From Patescibacteria group bacterium UBA4067 (GTDB taxonomy: Bacteria > Patescibacteriota > Minisyncoccia > Minisyncoccales > Minisyncoccaceae): a stretch of 6,192 bases of DNA. Within the stretch, counting starts at the first letter, position 1; every line of letters begins with the position of its first letter. Position numbers and translations under genes: made by a program. Positions 5,558-6,192 of this stretch are shown here, piece after piece. The notes beneath the pieces are model-generated. The model ran no database searches, was not told the DNA's origin, and saw only the letters and a list, made by a program, of their open reading frames with translations. The DNA is taken from positions 1 through 6,192 of the forward strand of contig DFZB01000067.1 in the NCBI GenBank assembly GCA_002382025.1, read 5' to 3'.

Positions 5558-6192
5558 ATGAAAATACTTAAAATACTATTGATTTTAATCATTTTTATTG
5601 TAATTTTCTTGTTAATTCCTCAAAAAACCCTTATTTTTCAAGAAAAAATAATTACAATAGAAAGAGGAGAAACATCTTTTAATATTGCTTTTAAACTAAA
5701 AGATCAAGGAATTATTAATAATCCCTATTTTTTTCTTTTAAATGCTTTTTTAAAAAACAACATAAAAACATTGCAAGCTGGAGAATATTTACTTAACTCA
5801 AAAATGACTAATGATGAAATTATTAATATTTTAGCTAAAGGAGAAACTATAAAAAATAAAATAACAATAATAGAAGGCTGGACCAATAAAGATATTGCAG
5901 AATACTTAGAAAAAATAAATTTATTTGAAAAAAATAAAATTCTTGATTTGATAAATTCTAATTCTTTTAATTTCGATTTCTTAAAAAATAACACGGGCAC
6001 GCTAGAAGGATATTTATTTCCTGATACCTATTTACTTGAAAAAAATGAAACAGAAGAGGGCGCAATTAAAATAATCCTAGAAAATTTTAATAAAAAACTG
6101 ACCCCGGAATTGAGAGAAGAAATAATAAGGCAGAATAAAACAATATTTGAAATAATAACAATGGCCTCGTTAATTGAAAAAGAAGTAATAAC
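5558..6192 (+). CDS. mltG: Endolytic murein transglycosylase MltG (YceG-like), C-terminus cut by window edge
   Basis: The frame is open from ATG 5558 to the right edge: 211 residues are visible, of about 330-350 usual for the family. Residues 4-20 are a single N-terminal membrane anchor. Residues about 31-95 form the LysM-like region (TIERGETSFNIAFKL, then LQAGEYLL at 72-79). The catalytic domain begins near 100; it shows IIEGWTNKDIAEYL (104-117), GTLEGYLFPDTYLL (147-160) and MASLIEKEV (202-210). Glu207 matches the catalytic Glu of the conserved ASxxEKE motif. MltG cuts nascent glycan strands of peptidoglycan at the outer face of the membrane and sets strand length. The start is chosen as the first in-frame ATG before the anchor. 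No SD precedes it and the promoter lies directly upstream, which fits a leaderless message. It is divergent from the greA operon. Confidence 0.93.
   Translation, partial: MKILKILLILIIFIVIFLLIPQKTLIFQEKIITIERGETSFNIAFKLKDQGIINNPYFFLLNAFLKNNIKTLQAGEYLLNSKMTNDEIINILAKGETIKNKITIIEGWTNKDIAEYLEKINLFEKNKILDLINSNSFNFDFLKNNTGTLEGYLFPDTYLLEKNETEEGAIKIILENFNKKLTPELREEIIRQNKTIFEIITMASLIEKEVI

Noticed and set aside
5725..6000. Minus-strand frame of 91 codons
   Set aside because: It is antisense to mltG, which carries the conserved GTLEGYLFPDTY region; there is no independent evidence for it.

Overview
This is a very AT-rich window (roughly 27-30% G+C by eye) with tightly packed bacterial genes, standard stop codons (TGA is a true stop in two genes) and almost no Shine-Dalgarno (SD) sequences. 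Low G+C, a half-size MFS protein, a GreA with a divergent coiled-coil tip and a PolX with a PHP domain together suggest a small-genome bacterium of the Candidate Phyla Radiation (Patescibacteria, perhaps Parcubacteria). That placement is inference; the window holds no rRNA or other marker that would fix it.

Layout. Positions 1-5292 form one leftward run of six genes that looks like a single operon. In transcription order these are greA, a membrane-anchored alpha/beta-hydrolase-like protein, an LPG-flippase-like (UPF0104) membrane protein, a six-helix MFS protein, polX, and an MnmA/ThiI-like tRNA thiolation enzyme cut by the left edge. Neighbours overlap by 14, 23, 4 and 4 bp; the only gap is 37 bp. 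Positions 5558-6192 hold the 5' part of a rightward mltG (endolytic murein transglycosylase). The two units diverge from a 265-bp intergenic region with back-to-back sigma70-type promoters whose -35 boxes lie 8 bp apart.

The most interesting part is the long (about 185 nt) leader of the greA operon. It carries a possible 33-codon leader ORF, a stem-loop inside that ORF, and three segments, the middle of which can pair with either flank. Segment 1 (5374-5387) can pair with segment 2 (5333-5346) over 14 bp including two G-U pairs. Segment 2 can instead pair with segment 3 (5318-5329) as a perfect 12-bp, 4-nt-loop hairpin that buries the only strong SD in the window. Segment 1 overlaps the last codons of the leader ORF. 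The arrangement resembles a translation-coupled attenuator or switch in front of greA. The buried SD is positioned for a 12-codon ORF that overlaps the greA start out of frame, not for greA itself.

Functionally the operon mixes transcript cleavage (GreA), DNA repair (PolX), tRNA modification and three envelope proteins, as is common for compact genomes. No mobile element, CRISPR array, tRNA or rRNA was seen.
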